Below the pieces are notes generated by a model. It was not told where the DNA came from and made no database searches. It saw only the letters and a list, made by a program, of their open reading frames with translations. From assembly GCF_001866075.3 (NCBI RefSeq), contig NZ_CP063356.1, positions 4,826,164-4,890,163 on the forward strand: a DNA stretch of 64,000 bases, written 5' to 3'. Numbering within the stretch: the first letter of the stretch is position 1; every line of letters starts with the position of its first letter. A program made the translations under genes and the position numbers. Origin of the DNA: Anaerobacillus isosaccharinicus. Lineage in GTDB: Bacteria > Bacillota > Bacilli > Bacillales > Anaerobacillaceae. Of the stretch, positions 9,652-18,802 are shown in pieces.

Positions 9652-10653
9652 CTAGCAAATTCTCGGAAGTTGTATCCCAGAAAGGCGATTTAAGCGACGA
9701 CGGCTACCTAAAGTCATTTTCAAAAATAACTTCCCTTCACCTTGTTCCACCACATGTCCTATAGATGTGGCGTCAATACCAAGCTCATGCTTTTTCATTA
9801 CCTCTAGTACCTTTGCTTCATCTTCTTTAGCAACGATTACAAGTAACTTACCTTCATTGGCCAAATATAAAGGCTCAAAACCTAAAAGATCACAAGCACC
9901 TTCAACTTCAGGCTTAATTGGTAAATCATCTTCTCGAATTTCTATAGCAACTTTAAAGTCTTCACAAATCTCTACTAATGTCGTTGCTACTCCGCCTCTA
10001 GTTGGGTCTCTCATTATTTTCACTTTATTTGAGGCACTCATGATATCATCTATTAATCGATTTAAACATGCACAGTCACTTTCTAAGTCTGTTAATAGAC
10101 CTAATTCACCTCTGGCACTTAAAATTGCTACTCCGTGGTCTCCAATTGTGCCACTAATAATAACTGAATCTCCTTCTTTGATCTTTCTAGGAAGGAAATT
10201 CTCCTCTTTTATTACCCCTACGCCTGTAGTATTGATAAATATTCCATCAACACTACCACGTTCAACAACTTTTGTATCACCTGCGACAATTTTCACATTC
10301 GCCTTTTTCGCTTCTTCGGCCATTGCTGTAACTATCTCTTTTAAATCTTTAATTAAAAACCCTTCTTCAAGAATAAAACCAACTGTCATGTACAAAGGTT
10401 CTGCGCCACTAACAGCAATATCATTTACTGTACCAACGATGGCTAACTTGCCAATATTTCCTCCTGGAAAAAAGACTGGTTTAATGACGAAGCTATCAGT
10501 GGAAATAGCTAATTTGTTTGAAGGAACATGTAATAGCGCTGCATCTAAGCGAGCGTGTTCATGATGTTCGAATGCGCTAACAAAAACTTCCTGAATTAAT
10601 TGATGTGCAAGTTCGCCACCATCACCATGAGCTAAACTTATTTTTTCTGACAT
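9652..10653 (-). CDS. hypE: Hydrogenase maturation protein HypE
   Basis: HypE, 333 residues here, dehydrates the carbamoyl group that HypF places on its C-terminal cysteine, giving the thiocyanate from which the active-site cyanide is made. The C-terminus is the diagnostic PRIC. The N-terminus (LAHGDGG) and the ATP-binding VAGDTKVVERG and DPTRGG motifs fit the PurM/ThiL-like fold. The start chosen follows GAGGGAGGAAT; a longer in-frame form would overlap hypD. It is the last gene of the operon, 2 bp after hypD. Confidence 0.93.
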   Translation of the reverse strand: MSEKISLAHGDGGELAHQLIQEVFVSAFEHHEHARLDAALLHVPSNKLAISTDSFVIKPVFFPGGNIGKLAIVGTVNDIAVSGAEPLYMTVGFILEEGFLIKDLKEIVTAMAEEAKKANVKIVAGDTKVVERGSVDGIFINTTGVGVIKEENFLPRKIKEGDSVIISGTIGDHGVAILSARGELGLLTDLESDCACLNRLIDDIMSASNKVKIMRDPTRGGVATTLVEICEDFKVAIEIREDDLPIKPEVEGACDLLGFEPLYLANEGKLLVIVAKEDEAKVLEVMKKHELGIDATSIGHVVEQGEGKLFLKMTLGSRRRLNRLSGIQLPRIC

Positions 10654-10655
10654 GA

Positions 10656-11765
10656 TTATTCCTCCCTCATAAATTGGTAAGATGCGGCACAGCTTCCTTC
10701 CCCTGAAACCATACAAGGACCAATTGGATTAGTTGGTGTACAAGCTTTCGCAAATAAGCTACATTCCTCTGGTTTTATCATGCCACGAATAACATCTCCA
10801 CAACGACATTTGGTTTTCTTAGGTGGGTTTACTTTAATAGGGAAACGTAATTTAGCATTTAAGTGACTGTATTCTTCACGGATATCTAAACCACTATTTT
10901 CAATAATACCAATTCCGCGCCACGCTTCTGCACATGGCTCAAAGTACTTTTCCATCAACTGTTGCGCTTGTAGGTTCCCCTCGTCGCGAACAATATGTCT
11001 ATGAGCATTTATAATGTCTGGCGTTTCGTTTAATAACAGCTCGATCGTTTGGTAAATACCGTTCAGAAGTTGAACTGGCTCAAATCCACAAATGACACCA
11101 GGTACCTTATATTCATCAACTAAATAATGATATTGATTTTTTCCTAAAACAATCGAAACATGCCCTGGAAGTAAAAAACCATCAACATGAACTTCTCCTT
11201 CATTTAGTAACTTACGTAGGATCGGTTCAACTAGCTTTGTTGTTACCCACATTGAAAAATTAGAAACATTTTCTTCATGGGCTACCTTTAACGCTACTCC
11301 TAAAACTGGAATGGTCGTTTCAAAGCCAATTCCTAAGAAGATAACTTCTTTATCAGGGTTTTCTTTGGCAATCTTAACTGCATCAACAGGAGCATAAACA
11401 ATGCGAATGTCCTTACCATCTGTTTTGGCGCTCATTAATGTTCGATTTGTACCAGGAACACGGATCATATCACCAAAAGAACAGATAATACGATTTTCAC
11501 CTTCAGCTAGCTCGATCATCGCATCAATGGACTGTTGGTCAGTAACACAAACTGGACACCCTGGCCCAGAAATGAGCTTAACTTTTCCTGCCAATAACTT
11601 TTTTACACCTGTTTTCGCTACAGCCACTGTATGTGAACCACAAACCTCCATAAGAGCAGGCTCTTTTCCAAACTTTTCTTTATAACGGTCAGCAATATCA
11701 AAAATCTTATCTAGTAAAGTCTTACTTAATTCTGGACTGGAGAATTGTTTAAGCGTTTCTAGCAT
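10656..11765 (-). CDS. hypD: Hydrogenase maturation protein HypD
   Basis: HypD, about 369 residues, is the iron-sulfur scaffold on which Fe(CN)2CO is assembled with HypC. Visible family motifs are MEVCGSHT, SGPGCPVCVT, FGDMIRVPG and a cysteine-rich C-terminal region (CRCGD, then ECSLFAKAC, then GPCMVSGEGSC). The ATG at 11765 is 10 bases after GGAGG; a TTG six bases earlier is also possible. It overlaps hypC by 17 bp, consistent with coupled synthesis of the two partners. Confidence 0.93.
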   Translation of the reverse strand: MLETLKQFSSPELSKTLLDKIFDIADRYKEKFGKEPALMEVCGSHTVAVAKTGVKKLLAGKVKLISGPGCPVCVTDQQSIDAMIELAEGENRIICSFGDMIRVPGTNRTLMSAKTDGKDIRIVYAPVDAVKIAKENPDKEVIFLGIGFETTIPVLGVALKVAHEENVSNFSMWVTTKLVEPILRKLLNEGEVHVDGFLLPGHVSIVLGKNQYHYLVDEYKVPGVICGFEPVQLLNGIYQTIELLLNETPDIINAHRHIVRDEGNLQAQQLMEKYFEPCAEAWRGIGIIENSGLDIREEYSHLNAKLRFPIKVNPPKKTKCRCGDVIRGMIKPEECSLFAKACTPTNPIGPCMVSGEGSCAASYQFMREE

Positions 11766-11973
11766 CTGCAATTTTCCTCCACTCTTCTAAACTAACGAGG
11801 GCATATTCTTCATCAACAATCGACATTGCTTGGCCTGCATGAACGATTACATAATTACCTAGCTCTACTTCAGGAACAAAAATAATACCTACAGTCATTT
11901 GCGACCCCATTACATCAACAACAGCTGAGTATTCATGTCTTTCAATAACTTTTGCTGGAACTCCAACACACAT
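11749..11973 (-). CDS. hypC: Hydrogenase maturation chaperone HypC
   Basis: The 74-residue protein starts MCVGVPA; the cysteine after the initiator methionine is the residue that carries the iron complex in HypC proteins. The GNYVIVHAGQAM block is typical of the family. It transfers the cofactor precursor from HypD to the hydrogenase large subunit. It lies between hypF and hypD in the operon. Confidence 0.93.
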   Translation of the reverse strand: MCVGVPAKVIERHEYSAVVDVMGSQMTVGIIFVPEVELGNYVIVHAGQAMSIVDEEYALVSLEEWRKIADARNA

Positions 11974-11992
11974 AGTTCATTCTCCTTTTTTA

Positions 11993-14287
11993 CTAATTAT
12001 TTTTTTCAGATGCGATAATTAACTGACCTAAAGATATTCCACCATCACTGCACGGTACTTTTTTGTGAGTAAAAACTTGAAAATCTTTTTCTTTTAAAGC
12101 CTTTACTAGTTTCGTTAGTAAGTAACGGTTATGGAAACTCCCCCCGGACAATACGACCTTCTTCGGTAGGAACGGATTTTGCTTTGTCGCTTCTGATAAC
12201 AAACTGGTGCATATCTGCACGATCGTTTCATGGAATTTTAAAGAAATCTGTTTCGCTTCTTTGCCTTGTCCAATTTCCTTAATCACTTCTTTAAGCATGT
12301 TTTTTAGTGAAATTTGGACAATGCCATCTTTTACAATCAGCTCGAAAGGATAATACTCATCTATAACTTCTTCTTCAGAGACCAACTCTGATAATCTAAT
12401 TGCAGCTTCACCGTCGTAAGTAGATACCGTACAAGTCCTAACCATAGCACTTACTGCATCAAACAAGCGCCCGCACGTTCCTGCTAGTGGACTATTAATC
12501 TTCTTATCAATCATTGTTGCAATGATTTCGATTTCTCTTTGTTTCTCTGGAAACAACGTTGCAGAAACGCTCTTACCCTCTTCTATTCCAAATTGAGAAA
12601 TGATTAAACCAACTGCATTTCTCCAAGGCTCTTTTACAGCCTTTTCTCCACCCGGTAAAGGATAATAAGCTAAGTGGCCCATTCTCTTAAAGCTGATAGC
12701 ATCTCCATATAAAAGCTCAAACCCCCAAATGTTTCCGTCTTCGCCGTAGCCGGTCCCATCTAAGATCAATCCAAAACACGGCTCTTTTAAAAGATTGTCT
12801 TCCATACATGCTACATGGTGAGCATGGTGATGTTGGACTGGTATGATTACTGACGCTTTCATTTCTTGAGCTAACTTCGTAGTTTCATATTGTGGGTGCA
12901 TATCATGAGCAACTACGACACGATTAACACCCATCCATTTTTCTAGGTGCAAAAATTCGTTTAAATAATGATTTGTCACTTCCACGCTTCCCATATCTCC
13001 AATATGAGGGCCAATAAATAGTTGGTCATAGCGCCCAAAAGTAAATGTGTTTTTTTGTTGTGGACCTAATGCAATCACACCATTAACATCTCTCTCTGTA
13101 AAAATCGGATCAGGGACATACCCCCTTGCACGACGGAAAAAATGGACCTCATCATTTACAAGTTGAACGACAGAATCATCAATAGGATGCTCAATTTCTC
13201 TGTTTGAACTTAAGATATGATCAGCAATTCCATCCAAATAGGTGAAAGCCTCATCATCCTTATGTAGCATAGGTAACCCAGAAGGATTTGCACTCGTCAT
13301 GATTATTAAATCAAGCTCGCTATTTAAAAAAAGTAGCTTATGCAAAGGCGTGTACGGTAAAAATACACCAATTGTATTCATACCTGGTGCAACTGCCTCG
13401 GGAAGGGTATCATTCTCTTTTTTCTTTAAAACAACAATCGGAGCTTCTGGAGAATGAAGTAACTCGATTTCTTTTTGACAAAAAGAAGCTACTTTCTCTA
13501 CTGCAGTAACTGTTCCCGCCATAATAGCAAGCGGTCGATTAGGACGTTTTTTCCTTTGTCTTAATCTTTGAACTACATCTTCATCCATGGCGTCGCACGC
13601 TAAATGATAACCACCTATCCCCTTAATGGCAACGATCTTCCCAGATTTTATATACTTTATCGTTTCATCAATTGCTTTTTTTCCTGTTGATAGAAACTCA
13701 CCCTTGATTGAGCTCAATGTCACTGTTGGCCCACACTTTGGACAAGCTATCGGCTGCGCATGATGCCTTCTGTTCGTTGGGTCATCATATTCTTTTTTAC
13801 AATCCTCACACATAAGAAAATCAGACATTGTTGTGTAAGGCCGATCATATGGTAGCTCACGAATAATTGTGTATCTAGGACCACATTGCGTACAATTGAT
13901 AAATGGATATTGATAGCGAAAGTTCTCTGGGTCTTCCATCTCTGCTAAACATTCTGGACAAACTGCAGTATCAACTGGGATAACTAACGAAGACTTCCCA
14001 CCACGTTCACTTTCGATAATTGTAAATGAATTAAAATTGTTAAAAGAGATCTCTTCCACTTTTATTTGATCAATTCTAGCTATACGCGGCGGTTTCGTTT
14101 TTATCACTTCAACAAAAGCAGCTACTGAAGAAACTTCTCCTTCAGCTATAATTTTGACACCGTCCATATTATTTTGAACTGTCCCGCAAATAGCATATTT
14201 TTCTGCAATAAAGAAAATAAAGGGACGGAACCCAACACCTTGCACCCGTCCCTTTACTGTTATTTTTGTAGCTTTAAAGTTTTCCAT
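11993..14287 (-). CDS. hypF: Carbamoyltransferase HypF
   Basis: HypF, 764 residues, makes the carbamoyl group for the cyanide ligands from carbamoyl phosphate and ATP. Domains in order are an acylphosphatase domain (RVQGVGFRPF near residues 14-23), two zinc-finger units (CPECLAEM to CTQCGPRY, and CEDCKKEY to CPKCGP), a YrdC-like domain, and a Kae1-like domain with the metal-binding VQHHHAHHVAC motif. The ATG lies inside the hypB tail (14-bp overlap); no strong ribosome site is present, so translation probably depends on coupling to hypB. Confidence 0.93.
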   Translation of the reverse strand: MENFKATKITVKGRVQGVGFRPFIFFIAEKYAICGTVQNNMDGVKIIAEGEVSSVAAFVEVIKTKPPRIARIDQIKVEEISFNNFNSFTIIESERGGKSSLVIPVDTAVCPECLAEMEDPENFRYQYPFINCTQCGPRYTIIRELPYDRPYTTMSDFLMCEDCKKEYDDPTNRRHHAQPIACPKCGPTVTLSSIKGEFLSTGKKAIDETIKYIKSGKIVAIKGIGGYHLACDAMDEDVVQRLRQRKKRPNRPLAIMAGTVTAVEKVASFCQKEIELLHSPEAPIVVLKKKENDTLPEAVAPGMNTIGVFLPYTPLHKLLFLNSELDLIIMTSANPSGLPMLHKDDEAFTYLDGIADHILSSNREIEHPIDDSVVQLVNDEVHFFRRARGYVPDPIFTERDVNGVIALGPQQKNTFTFGRYDQLFIGPHIGDMGSVEVTNHYLNEFLHLEKWMGVNRVVVAHDMHPQYETTKLAQEMKASVIIPVQHHHAHHVACMEDNLLKEPCFGLILDGTGYGEDGNIWGFELLYGDAISFKRMGHLAYYPLPGGEKAVKEPWRNAVGLIISQFGIEEGKSVSATLFPEKQREIEIIATMIDKKINSPLAGTCGRLFDAVSAMVRTCTVSTYDGEAAIRLSELVSEEEVIDEYYPFELIVKDGIVQISLKNMLKEVIKEIGQGKEAKQISLKFHETIVQICTSLLSEATKQNPFLPKKVVLSGGSFHNRYLLTKLVKALKEKDFQVFTHKKVPCSDGGISLGQLIIASEKNN

Positions 14288-14924
14288 ACGCTTCTTTAAT
14301 CCAATTAAACCATTCGTCCATACCTTCACCAGTTGTTGCAGAAAGCTTTAATAGCTTAGAATCTGGATTAATGCCCATTAAGTCTTCTTCAGCTACTTCC
14401 ACATTAAAGTTTAAGTAAGGTAATAAATCGATTTTGTTTAATAAAACTAATTCTGTTCTTCTGAACATGACAGGATATTTGGGAATTTTGTCATTTCCTT
14501 CTGGAACACTAAGGACAGAAATCTTATGTTGTTGCCCTAGGTCATATCCAGAAGGGCAAACGAGATTACCAACATTTTCGATAAATAAAATATCGATCTC
14601 TGAAAGATCAAAATCTGGTATCGTTTTTGCTACCATTCGCGCATCAAGGTGACAACCACCTTTTGTGTTAATTTGCACTGCCTGTGCTCCTGCTGCACGA
14701 ATACGGTCTGCGTCTATTTCAGTTGCTAAATCACCTTCAATAACTCCAATTCGAAAGTCATTACTAAGTTTTGCGATTGTTTGTTCTAATAATGTTGTTT
14801 TCCCTGCGCCCGGTGAACTCATTACATTTATTACAAGCGTTTTACTCTCTATAAATTGCTCCCTCAAATATGCTGCTGCTGTATTGTTGTCTACTAATAC
14901 ATCTTCATTTAATGTTATCTTCAT
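14274..14924 (-). CDS. hypB: Hydrogenase nickel-insertion GTPase HypB
   Basis: This 216-residue GTPase delivers nickel to the hydrogenase large subunit with HypA. It has the P-loop SSPGAGKTTLLE, the nickel/zinc-site segment KGGCHLDA and the LLNKIDLLPY specificity motif. There is no histidine-rich nickel-storage N-terminus. The chosen ATG follows GAAGGGAG and lies 5 bp after hypA; a longer upstream form would overlap hypA and has no ribosome site. Confidence 0.93.
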   Translation of the reverse strand: MKITLNEDVLVDNNTAAAYLREQFIESKTLVINVMSSPGAGKTTLLEQTIAKLSNDFRIGVIEGDLATEIDADRIRAAGAQAVQINTKGGCHLDARMVAKTIPDFDLSEIDILFIENVGNLVCPSGYDLGQQHKISVLSVPEGNDKIPKYPVMFRRTELVLLNKIDLLPYLNFNVEVAEEDLMGINPDSKLLKLSATTGEGMDEWFNWIKEAYGKL

Positions 14925-14929
14925 AAATA

Positions 14930-15280
14930 TTAACTCCCTTCGTATGAATAAACTTTGAATGTTTCTCCAGAAATAAGTTGTCCACTTGGTATTTTGCAAT
15001 TAGGACATAGGGCAAGCTTTTGGTCAGGAAAATACTCAGTGTCACAAATATAGCATTTCGCTTTTGCTTCTTCCCGAATGATTACTAGCTTACTATCCTT
15101 GTCCAAAAAAGGTATTGATTGTGTTTTATATACATCAAAAGCCATTTCTAATGCGTCTGGCATAGCATTACTAATATCACCAACGATTAGTTCTATCTTT
15201 GTAACTTTTGAGAATGAGCGTTTCTGAATGTCGTCTTGAATGATATTTAAAATATCACCCATTAAAGCCATTTCATGCAT
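14930..15280 (-). CDS. hypA: Hydrogenase nickel metallochaperone HypA
   Basis: The 116-residue protein begins MHEMALMGDI; His2 is the nickel ligand of the family. The zinc finger is CYICDTEYF to CPNCK. The start follows AAAGGAAAG; 12 extra in-frame codons upstream are rejected because HypA proteins begin MHE. It heads the hypA-B-F-C-D-E group. Confidence 0.93.
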   Translation of the reverse strand: MHEMALMGDILNIIQDDIQKRSFSKVTKIELIVGDISNAMPDALEMAFDVYKTQSIPFLDKDSKLVIIREEAKAKCYICDTEYFPDQKLALCPNCKIPSGQLISGETFKVYSYEGS

Positions 15281-15382
15281 AATGATCTTTCCTTTAAATG
15301 TTTTTGTACTACACATTTTTGATCCACTTTAACATCAGTAGTTGCTAGTTATTAGTAAATTTATTACATAGGAAAGGGGACC

Positions 15383-15805
15383 CTATACCCCAATAAACCA
15401 TTCTCCATTTTTCTCTCTGATGTAGTAGTGTTTAAAGGCAAGGTCCCCAGTTTCGGTTTCAACATCAAATGTTTTATCACAACTAAAACATTTCATTTTT
15501 CTGTCATACGCAATCCATTGGACTAATGATTGACAACTTGAACAAACTTTTTCATAGGCTTTCAATTGTTCACCATCTGAATAGATTAGTATTGAACTAT
15601 TTTTAATAAAGCGGTCTTGTATTCCTAGAAAGGAAGAGGGCGATATACCTTCAAGCTTTAGCCACTTAACACCAACGATTTTGTCAGCAACACTCTTAGC
15701 ACCTTCAAGCTCATCTCCAATTAACGGAAGAGTTATTTCCTTAGTCGTAGTAATAAGACTTTTTCTCATTTCCGTCAAAAATTGAAGTCTATTCAATCTT
15801 ATCAC
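15383..15805 (-). CDS. Hydrogenase-cluster protein with zinc-ribbon-like cysteines, function unknown
   Basis: I do not recognise this 140-residue protein with certainty. The second half has two CxxC pairs, CSSCQ and CFSCD, about 22 residues apart, as in a rubredoxin-like or zinc-ribbon domain, followed by LAFKHYYIREKNGEWFIGV. The first ~80 residues have no recognised motif. It overlaps the maturation protease gene by 17 bp, so it is co-translated with it between the structural genes and hypA. It could be a hydrogenase-specific assembly factor such as a HupI/HoxR-like redox protein. The functional class is inference. Confidence 0.6.
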   Translation of the reverse strand: MIRLNRLQFLTEMRKSLITTTKEITLPLIGDELEGAKSVADKIVGVKWLKLEGISPSSFLGIQDRFIKNSSILIYSDGEQLKAYEKVCSSCQSLVQWIAYDRKMKCFSCDKTFDVETETGDLAFKHYYIREKNGEWFIGV

Positions 15806-16295
15806 TCCATGTGTCCACTTGACTTTTAATCTGATTCGCTAAGTCTATTAGTCTATCATTTACAGTACTAGTTAGTTCTAATCCAAGTTTAAGAGATTCC
15901 GGCTGAATACCAAACATAATCATTTCTTCCGGTAAACGTTCTCTGATCCGTGCTGCGAAAAGAACTTCTTGGAAACCAACTTGATGGATCGACATCTTTA
16001 TGCCGAAATAAGCAGGTATATCATCATTTTTAATAGAAATAATTGTACCAGGCTCTTTCCCAGCATTAATTGCATCGATAATAATCAAATAATCGGTATC
16101 CTCTACAGGTCCTAACAGTCTCATACCATCTGTTGCACCTTCAATAATCTCCACTTCTTCTTCACTTTTATCTTTTAGCACTTTATGAAGAAGTGGTAAA
16201 ATATGAACCCCAACACCCTCATCAGAATAGAGGGTGTTGCCGATTCCTAAAATTGTAATTTTCTTTGTCTTTTTTTCTAGTTGATTACAAGTCAC
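15789..16295 (-). CDS. hyaD: Hydrogenase large-subunit maturation endopeptidase
   Basis: This 168-residue protease removes the C-terminal tail of the large subunit after nickel insertion. It has the family start ITILGIGNTLYSDEGVGV, with the metal ligand in SDEG near residue 24-25, the DAINAGKEPG segment and the HQVGFQEVL segment carrying the histidine ligand. Initiation is at a GTG after AGGTG. Its substrate should be the 17073-18791 product, which carries the expected tail. Confidence 0.88.
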   Translation of the reverse strand: MTCNQLEKKTKKITILGIGNTLYSDEGVGVHILPLLHKVLKDKSEEEVEIIEGATDGMRLLGPVEDTDYLIIIDAINAGKEPGTIISIKNDDIPAYFGIKMSIHQVGFQEVLFAARIRERLPEEMIMFGIQPESLKLGLELTSTVNDRLIDLANQIKSQVDTWSDKIE

Positions 16296-16322
16296 GCCTT
16301 TTCACCTACAGTTGTTGTTATT

Positions 16323-17060
16323 TTAGTGGTCTTCATCGTGCTTCTTTTCTGTTTTATAACCGGTAAAAATACTAGACATTGTTCCATTTTTGCTAAGCCA
16401 ATCTTCACGGAAGGCCATATAAATATGAACAATCATAAAAATAATAAAGCCCCATGCTACAAAATGATGGATTGAACGTACGCCGTAGCTATCACCACCA
16501 AATACTCCTGGTACCCAGGCAAACATAGCACCTAACCAAGTATGTGGCTGTGGTTCAAATAAGAGAAAATAACCTGTGAACATAATCGTCAGCGAGCCAC
16601 CTCCGATGAAAATCCAATAGCTAAGCTGCGCTAACGGATTATGACCTATATAATGCCTCTTCTTATTTTTTAAGAATAGGTAGTCTTTTATTGTTTCAAT
16701 TGTTCCAACCCAGAACTCTTTCTTTGTTGGGTTTGATGTCGCATAATGATTACCTTTAAACACCCAATACCAACGAACAAGTAAGTTTAGTGTGAAAACA
16801 AATCCTGCAAAAAAGTGAATATTACGTACAAATCCCATTAAAGATGAAGGGGTTGCATGTGTATGAACGGTTGGTGATAAAAATGGATTGGCAATGTAGA
16901 TCCCTGTAATCATTAAAAGGACGATTGCCGCTGCATTTATCCAATGGAATATTCGAACAGGAAGCTCCCAAACATACAATTTAACTAATTTTTCTTCTTT
17001 ACGTTTTGTCATCACTTCTTTTTGGTTTAATGTTGACTTTTCATTAACGGGAACGGCCAT
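16323..17060 (-). CDS. hyaC: NiFe-hydrogenase b-type cytochrome subunit
   Basis: The 245-residue diheme cytochrome b has four membrane segments with histidines in the usual places (RIFHWINA, RNIHFFAGF, SIHHFVAWG and IVHIYMAF). It anchors the hydrogenase and passes electrons from the small subunit to menaquinone. It directly follows the large subunit gene, the standard small-large-cytochrome order. Confidence 0.92.
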   Translation of the reverse strand: MAVPVNEKSTLNQKEVMTKRKEEKLVKLYVWELPVRIFHWINAAAIVLLMITGIYIANPFLSPTVHTHATPSSLMGFVRNIHFFAGFVFTLNLLVRWYWVFKGNHYATSNPTKKEFWVGTIETIKDYLFLKNKKRHYIGHNPLAQLSYWIFIGGGSLTIMFTGYFLLFEPQPHTWLGAMFAWVPGVFGGDSYGVRSIHHFVAWGFIIFMIVHIYMAFREDWLSKNGTMSSIFTGYKTEKKHDEDH

Positions 17061-17072
17061 AACTATCCCCCC

Positions 17073-18791
17073 TTATCCTACTCGAATTTCAGTAGTCTTT
17101 TTGTTTTCTAAGTCAGTTAAGTGAACGGCACAAGCTAAACAAGGATCAAAAGAATGAACAATTCGTAAAATCTCTAAAGGTTGCTCAGCATTTGCAACTG
17201 GCGTTCCTTTTAAAGCTGCTTCGTATGGTCCAATTTGTCCTTTATGGTCTTTAGGTGTTGCTAACCATGTTGTTGGTACAACCGCCTGATACGAACTAGT
17301 TAAACCATCTTCAATAGTTACCCAGTGACCTAATGCTCCACGAGGTGCTTCCATCCAGCCAACCCCCTTAGCATTTTTCGGCCAAGTAGAAGGCTCCCAC
17401 TTCGTACTATTGAACGTAATTTGATCACCATTTTTAATGTTAGCAATAAGCTCATCCATATCATTTCTTAACCATTTAACAATTAGAGCTGTTTCTAATC
17501 CCCTCGCTACAGTTCTTCCAAGTGCAGATTGCAGTGCTGATAAAGGTACATTAAGTTTCTTTAATGTATCATCAACAATTGCAACAATTTCAGGTTGTCC
17601 TTTAGCATAACCAACCATAATTCGGGCTAATGGGCCTACTTCCATTGGGTGTTCATTCCAACGAGGTGCCTTAATCCAGCTATACTTCTCATCAGTATTC
17701 AATTGTTTAAACGGCGCTTTAGGTCCACTATACTTTAATGTTGTTTCACCTTCCCAAGGGTGTTTACCGTCTCCGGCTTCATTACCATCATACGAGTACC
17801 ATGAATGGTCGATAAATTCTTTAATTTGTTCAGGGTCTTTTGGATCAACATCTAATACTTCGTTTAAATTCCCGTTTAAAATAATTCCACGTGGCATTCT
17901 GTAAAGCTCTATATCACGAACATCCCCGGTAGAGAAATCTCCATAACTCATGTAGTTTTGAACTCCACCACCGTGAAGCCAATCCTTATAAAATGAACCA
18001 ATCGCAAGTAAATCAGGAATATAAACTTTATTTACAAACTCCATTGCATCATCAATAATTTCAGAGATTTGCATTAATTGTGACGCATTAACTGCATTAT
18101 CACCATTAATGTCGATTGGAGTTGCCATTCCACCAACAACATAGTGTGGATGTGGATTTTTCCCACCTAAAATCGCATGAATTTTAACAATTTCTTTTTG
18201 CCAATCAAGCGCTTCTAAATAATGAGCAACAGCTAGCAAGTTAACTTCAGGTGGAAGCTTGTATGCTTCATGTCCCCAATAACCATTTGCAAAAATCCCC
18301 AGTTGTCCACTATCAACGATTTTTTGTACTTTTAGTTGAACTTCTCTAAAATATCCTGGTGAAGATTTCGCCCAGTCAGAAATAGATTGAGCAACCTTAC
18401 TCGTTTCATCTGGATCTGCACTTAATGCACTTACAACATCAACCCAATCCAGAGCATGCAAATGATAGAAGTGAACTACATGATCATGGACAAAAATAAC
18501 TTCATTCATAATTTCGCGGATAAGTTGGGCGTTTCTTGGAATTTTTATATCAAGTGCGTCTTCTACAGATCTTACTGATGCTAAAGCATGTGTCGTCGTA
18601 CACACCCCGCAAATACGTTGCACAAATGCCCATACATCTCTTGGATCTCTTCCAGTAACAATTTGTTCGATACCACGAATTCCTGTTCCAGAGCTATAAG
18701 CATCTTGAATTACACCATTTTGTATATCTGCTTCTATGCGTAAATGTCCCTCGATCCTTGTAACTGGATCTACTACAATACGTTCAGTCAT
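17073..18791 (-). CDS. hyaB: NiFe uptake hydrogenase large subunit
   Basis: The 572-residue catalytic subunit splits H2 at a NiFe(CN)2CO centre. The nickel ligands are in RICGVC (Cys61, Cys64) and DPCLACAVH (Cys551, Cys554). The protein continues 15 residues past His557, the tail removed by the maturation protease. VTRIEGHLRIE at the N-terminus is characteristic of group 1 respiratory hydrogenases. It is cotranscribed with the small subunit and cytochrome b. Confidence 0.95.
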   Translation of the reverse strand: MTERIVVDPVTRIEGHLRIEADIQNGVIQDAYSSGTGIRGIEQIVTGRDPRDVWAFVQRICGVCTTTHALASVRSVEDALDIKIPRNAQLIREIMNEVIFVHDHVVHFYHLHALDWVDVVSALSADPDETSKVAQSISDWAKSSPGYFREVQLKVQKIVDSGQLGIFANGYWGHEAYKLPPEVNLLAVAHYLEALDWQKEIVKIHAILGGKNPHPHYVVGGMATPIDINGDNAVNASQLMQISEIIDDAMEFVNKVYIPDLLAIGSFYKDWLHGGGVQNYMSYGDFSTGDVRDIELYRMPRGIILNGNLNEVLDVDPKDPEQIKEFIDHSWYSYDGNEAGDGKHPWEGETTLKYSGPKAPFKQLNTDEKYSWIKAPRWNEHPMEVGPLARIMVGYAKGQPEIVAIVDDTLKKLNVPLSALQSALGRTVARGLETALIVKWLRNDMDELIANIKNGDQITFNSTKWEPSTWPKNAKGVGWMEAPRGALGHWVTIEDGLTSSYQAVVPTTWLATPKDHKGQIGPYEAALKGTPVANAEQPLEILRIVHSFDPCLACAVHLTDLENKKTTEIRVG

Positions 18792-18802
18792 TATCGGTCA
18801 CC

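Noticed and set aside
9767..10564. A 265-codon frame on the plus strand
   Set aside because: It lies wholly antisense to hypE, is rich in Ser and Pro as reverse-strand shadows are, and has no ribosome site.
12000..14300. HypF start at the in-frame GTG 14 codons upstream (14329)
   Set aside because: No ribosome site, and the extension lies in the hypB coding sequence; the ATG at 14287 gives the normal family N-terminus.
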